A stretch of DNA of 22,708 nucleotides, taken from a virus. The DNA lies in IMG/VR virus record IMGVR_UViG_3300027749_000500, positions 1-22,708 of that record; one strand, 5' to 3'. Shown here piece after piece: positions 21,209 through 22,708 of this stretch (its first letter is position 1; each line of letters opens with the position of its first letter). Below the pieces are notes generated by a model. The model did no database searches. It saw nothing but the letters and a program-made list of their open reading frames with translations, and was not told the origin of the DNA. The position numbers were made by a program, and so were the translations under genes.

Positions 21209-21255
21209 AGAACAAAAAGTCCGATATATGTAATATATATCGGACATTTGTTCTT
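21208..21255. terminator. Bidirectional intrinsic terminator between convergent genes
   Basis: A long near-perfect inverted repeat: AAGAACAAA (21208-21216) pairs with TTTGTTCTT (21247-21255), and GTCCGATATAT (21219-21229) with ATATATCGGAC (21235-21245), with only a small AA/A bulge between and a 5-base loop. Read leftward, the inner stem is followed by TTTTT, a good U-tract. Read rightward, ATTTGTTCTT is weaker. It separates the phosphoesterase from the leftward acidic gene. Confidence 0.85.
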
Positions 21256-21263
21256 ATAGAGCT

Positions 21264-21590
21264 TTATTCTTGCTCAACTTCAACGCCTTCCAAGTCTTCC
21301 ACCAGCAACCATTCGCCGGTTTCAATGTTCAGCCAATACCAAGCCTCGTGCTCTTCGTCGTACCAGCAGTAGCATTCTGCGTCTTCGTCATAGATATACT
21401 CTTCTCCATCGTCAAAGTATTGAGCGATCTCTTCTGGAATGTCAAATTCGTCATCAGCAAAGTCTTCGTCTTCATCAACAACTTCCAGGCTTCCCAACAT
21501 CTTTGCCATTTCAGCAAGTTCAAAAATTGACTCTGTAGCAAACTCAAAATAGCCAGACTTGTTAAAGTCAACCGTAACAGTAAACATCAT
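21264..21590 (-). CDS. Extremely acidic small protein, unknown function
   Basis: About 108 residues with 37 Asp/Glu and only 2 Lys and no Arg. The N-terminal part (MMFTVTVDFNKSGYFEFATE, then SIFELAEMAKMLG) looks like a small alpha/beta fold. A DEDEDFADDEFD acidic patch follows, then an aromatic-acidic segment (YIYDEDAECYCWYDEEHEAW, then YWLNIETGEWLLVEDLE) with two strand-like Tyr/Trp repeats. A TTG at 21602 is in frame, but the GGAG ribosome site (21600-21597 on the minus strand) fits the ATG at 21590 or 21587. It is transcribed against the late genes. The charge suggests a DNA mimic or a binder of a basic protein, but that is only a guess. Confidence 0.78.
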   Translation of the reverse strand: MMFTVTVDFNKSGYFEFATESIFELAEMAKMLGSLEVVDEDEDFADDEFDIPEEIAQYFDDGEEYIYDEDAECYCWYDEEHEAWYWLNIETGEWLLVEDLEGVEVEQE

Positions 21591-21644
21591 AATATTCTCC
21601 AAAAATTAGCACGGCGAAATGCCGCAAAAACATCTTACACCACC

Positions 21645-22154
21645 ATGATTTCAAATTTTAAAACTGCACTTTCTTACGTTTTAGCCTCGGAAGGAAATTT
21701 TGTAAACGACCCCAAAGACCCTGGCGGCATGACCAATTTAGGATGCACTAAAGCGACTTGGGAAGAGTACGTAGGCCATCCAGTGTCAGAGGCGGATATG
21801 CGTGCTCTGACACCCGCTATGGTGGCTCCTTTGTACAAGCGCAAGTATTGGGACAAAGTATCTGGCGACCTGCTTCCGTCAGGTCTGGACTACGCTGTGT
21901 TTGATGCTGCCATCAATAGTGGCCCTGGAAGGGCTGCAAAGTGGCTACAGGAGCTTGTAGGAGTACGGCAGGATGGTTCTATTGGCCCAAAGACTTTGGC
22001 CGCTGTACAGGCTTTTAGCCCTTTTGAGGTGATTGCACAGTACAACGAAAAAAGGCTTCAATTTCTTGAAAGCCTTCCTACCTACTTTACTTTTGGCAGA
22101 GGTTGGTTTAATAGGGTTTCTTCGGTTCAATCACTTGCTAGTCAGCTTGCGTAA
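21645..22154 (+). CDS. Endolysin, GH108-type muramidase with C-terminal peptidoglycan-binding domain
   Basis: A 169-residue lysis enzyme. ASEGNFVNDPKDPGGMTNLG (14-33) is the GH108 catalytic signature, with Glu16 as the predicted catalytic acid. YKRKYWDKVSGDLLPSGLDY and AVFDAAINSGPGRAAKWLQE follow as in family members. Residues about 100-165 (GVRQDGSIGPKTLAAVQAF, FTFGRGWFNRV) fit the PG_binding_3 domain. It cleaves the glycan backbone of peptidoglycan once the holin acts. There is no signal peptide, so it is holin-dependent. No Shine-Dalgarno sequence is seen before the ATG, which is unusual here. The 3' end overlaps the leftward gene at 22131 by 24 bases. Confidence 0.93.
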   Translation: MISNFKTALSYVLASEGNFVNDPKDPGGMTNLGCTKATWEEYVGHPVSEADMRALTPAMVAPLYKRKYWDKVSGDLLPSGLDYAVFDAAINSGPGRAAKWLQELVGVRQDGSIGPKTLAAVQAFSPFEVIAQYNEKRLQFLESLPTYFTFGRGWFNRVSSVQSLASQLA

Positions 22155-22292
22155 CTCCTTCATAGCGTCTTTAAGGTCTTGACGGTATTGCTCAATAGCT
22201 TCTTGCTGTTCTTGCATACGAATGTAAGAGTCCCGTGCAAAGTTAGCTAAATTTTCGTTGCTCCAAGCGGCAAAGTTTGGTAGGTCATTCAT
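22131..22292 (-). CDS. Small coiled-coil protein, unknown function
   Basis: A 53-residue helical protein (MNDLPNFAAWSNENLANFAR, then MQEQQEAIEQYRQDLKDAMK). The open frame extends upstream to 22379, but the ATG at 22292 is preferred. It overlaps the stop of the upstream leftward gene (ATGAATGA arrangement), whereas the longer form would lie largely inside that gene. Translation is probably coupled. The 3' end overlaps the endolysin end. I do not recognise the family. The heptad-like pattern suggests a dimer. Confidence 0.6.
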   Translation of the reverse strand: MNDLPNFAAWSNENLANFARDSYIRMQEQQEAIEQYRQDLKDAMKELRKLTSK

Positions 22293-22521
22293 TTGGTTTA
22301 GGGCAGTTAGCTGGCGGGGTAACAACGCACCATACGGCGCTATGTTTTTTTTGATATGAGGCGGGTGTCCATCTGTCAATGTAAGCGTCTGGCATACACT
22401 TCAGGGAGTTAATAATTGCGCGAGGGTCTGAGTCAATGCGTACCGCTATTTCGGTCGCCGTAAGTCCATCCTCAACCCCGCGCAGTAAAGCGCGTATTCG
22501 TAGCTGGTTAGACTTTCTCAC
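22285..22521 (-). CDS. Small winged-helix/HTH-like protein
   Basis: A 78-residue protein with a GTG start, preceded by AAGGA about six bases upstream. NQLRIRALLRGVEDGLTATE and IAVRIDSDPRAIINSLKCMP have the pattern of a helix-turn-helix (an 'LTATEIAVRIDSDPRAIINSL' type helix pair). DAYIDRWTPASYQKKHSAVW, followed by CVVTPPANCPKPNE, resembles the wing and tail of small phage DNA-binding proteins that end CPxPN. It may be a regulator of the leftward genes, though only the fold is supported. It overlaps the upstream gene by 14 bases and the downstream one by 8 bases. Confidence 0.7.
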   Translation of the reverse strand: MRKSNQLRIRALLRGVEDGLTATEIAVRIDSDPRAIINSLKCMPDAYIDRWTPASYQKKHSAVWCVVTPPANCPKPNE

Positions 22522-22708
22522 TTAATTCCTTTTCTTTGTTTCTTTTTGGCAATGGCAACCAGCCAAGGCACCAGTCACCCCAAAAGCCCACGGTGCAAAT
22601 ACCACCCTTAGATAATAAAAGCACTTTAGTATCTATAGGTGCTAACGCATCTCCGGCGTGGGGGTACAAGAACTCCTTTCCGTCAGCAAAGTAGCGTTGA
22701 TCGGTCAT
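22508..22708 (-). CDS. Small phage protein at window edge, unknown function
   Basis: A 66-residue product whose ATG is the last three bases of the window, so an earlier start outside cannot be excluded. It begins MTDQRYFADGKEFLYPHAGD and includes DTKVLLLSKGGICTVGFWGD and a Trp-rich WCLGWLPLPKR segment. This pattern resembles small phage proteins of the DUF551-like type (a 'G.W..W....W.PLP' ending), although that assignment is tentative. The basic tail KRNKEKELSEKV overlaps the next gene and contains its ribosome site. Confidence 0.65.
   Translation of the reverse strand: MTDQRYFADGKEFLYPHAGDALAPIDTKVLLLSKGGICTVGFWGDWCLGWLPLPKRNKEKELSEKV

Noticed and set aside
21612-21624. Small hairpin CGGC-GAAAT-GCCG between the acidic gene and endolysin
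   Set aside because: The stem is only four bases with no adjacent U-tract on the relevant strand, too short to call a regulatory element.
22293-22379. Longer N-terminus for the small leftward coiled-coil gene
   Set aside because: It would lie almost entirely within the HTH-like gene. The ATG at 22292 overlapping that gene's stop is the usual arrangement here.
1-22708. tRNA genes, CRISPR arrays, insertion sequences
   Set aside because: No cloverleaf with a T-loop signature, no regularly spaced repeats and no transposase were found by eye.

Overview
This window is part of the late (virion and lysis) region of a tailed phage with a P22-like podovirus architecture. The diagnostic run is scaffold-like protein (8055-8843), P22-type coat protein (8868-10076), gp4-like adaptor (11311-12039), gp10-like tail hub (12039-13505), fibre or needle-like protein (13505-14554), and three proteins in the position and size order of the P22 ejection proteins gp7, gp20 and gp16 (15003-19563). 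No terminase, portal, integrase, repressor, replication gene or bacterial housekeeping gene is visible. Moderate GC, Ala/Thr-rich fibres and general resemblance to environmental phages of aquatic Betaproteobacteria suggest such a host, but nothing in the sequence proves it. Family assignments are by recognition of sequence patterns, not by database search.

Layout. (1) 19-7732, plus strand: a host-recognition block with several fibre-like proteins, a very AT-rich fibre gene (1790-3709), a GIY-YIG homing endonuclease (3759-4526) bounded by a truncated and an intact copy of the same gene start, a run of small proteins including an overlooked 39-codon ORF (4788-4907), a coiled-coil protein and a beta-helix tailspike. 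(2) 7729-7997: two overlapping small membrane-protein genes. (3) 7998-14554: structured leader, scaffold, coat, two small probable decoration or fibre proteins each followed by an intrinsic terminator, head-tail adaptor, tail hub and fibre. (4) 14569-19563: cupin-like protein and the ejection-protein set. (5) 19568-20187: a membrane/coiled-coil protein and a three-TM-type holin. (6) 20231-22708: a metallophosphoesterase with an N-terminal helix-turn-helix, a convergent terminator, a leftward extremely acidic small protein, a rightward GH108-type endolysin, and three overlapping leftward small genes reaching the window end.

How it works together: scaffold and coat build the capsid, the gp4- and gp10-like proteins close the portal vertex, the tailspike and fibres bind the host surface, the ejection proteins travel with the DNA, and holin plus endolysin lyse the cell. 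Many junctions are tight: TAATG stop/start overlaps occur at 1790, 3759, 4788, 4907, 12039, 13505, 17260 and 19801, and ATGA overlaps at 7729 and 15003, which suggests translational coupling. No stretch longer than about 120 bases lacks a gene.

The most notable features are the homing endonuclease nested between duplicated 5' ends of its neighbour, the tiny FF-repeat ORF with TAATG junctions on both sides, the terminator-plus-RBS direct repeats around the putative decoration gene, the inverted-repeat-rich leader before the scaffold gene, and the antisense acidic protein between phosphoesterase and endolysin.
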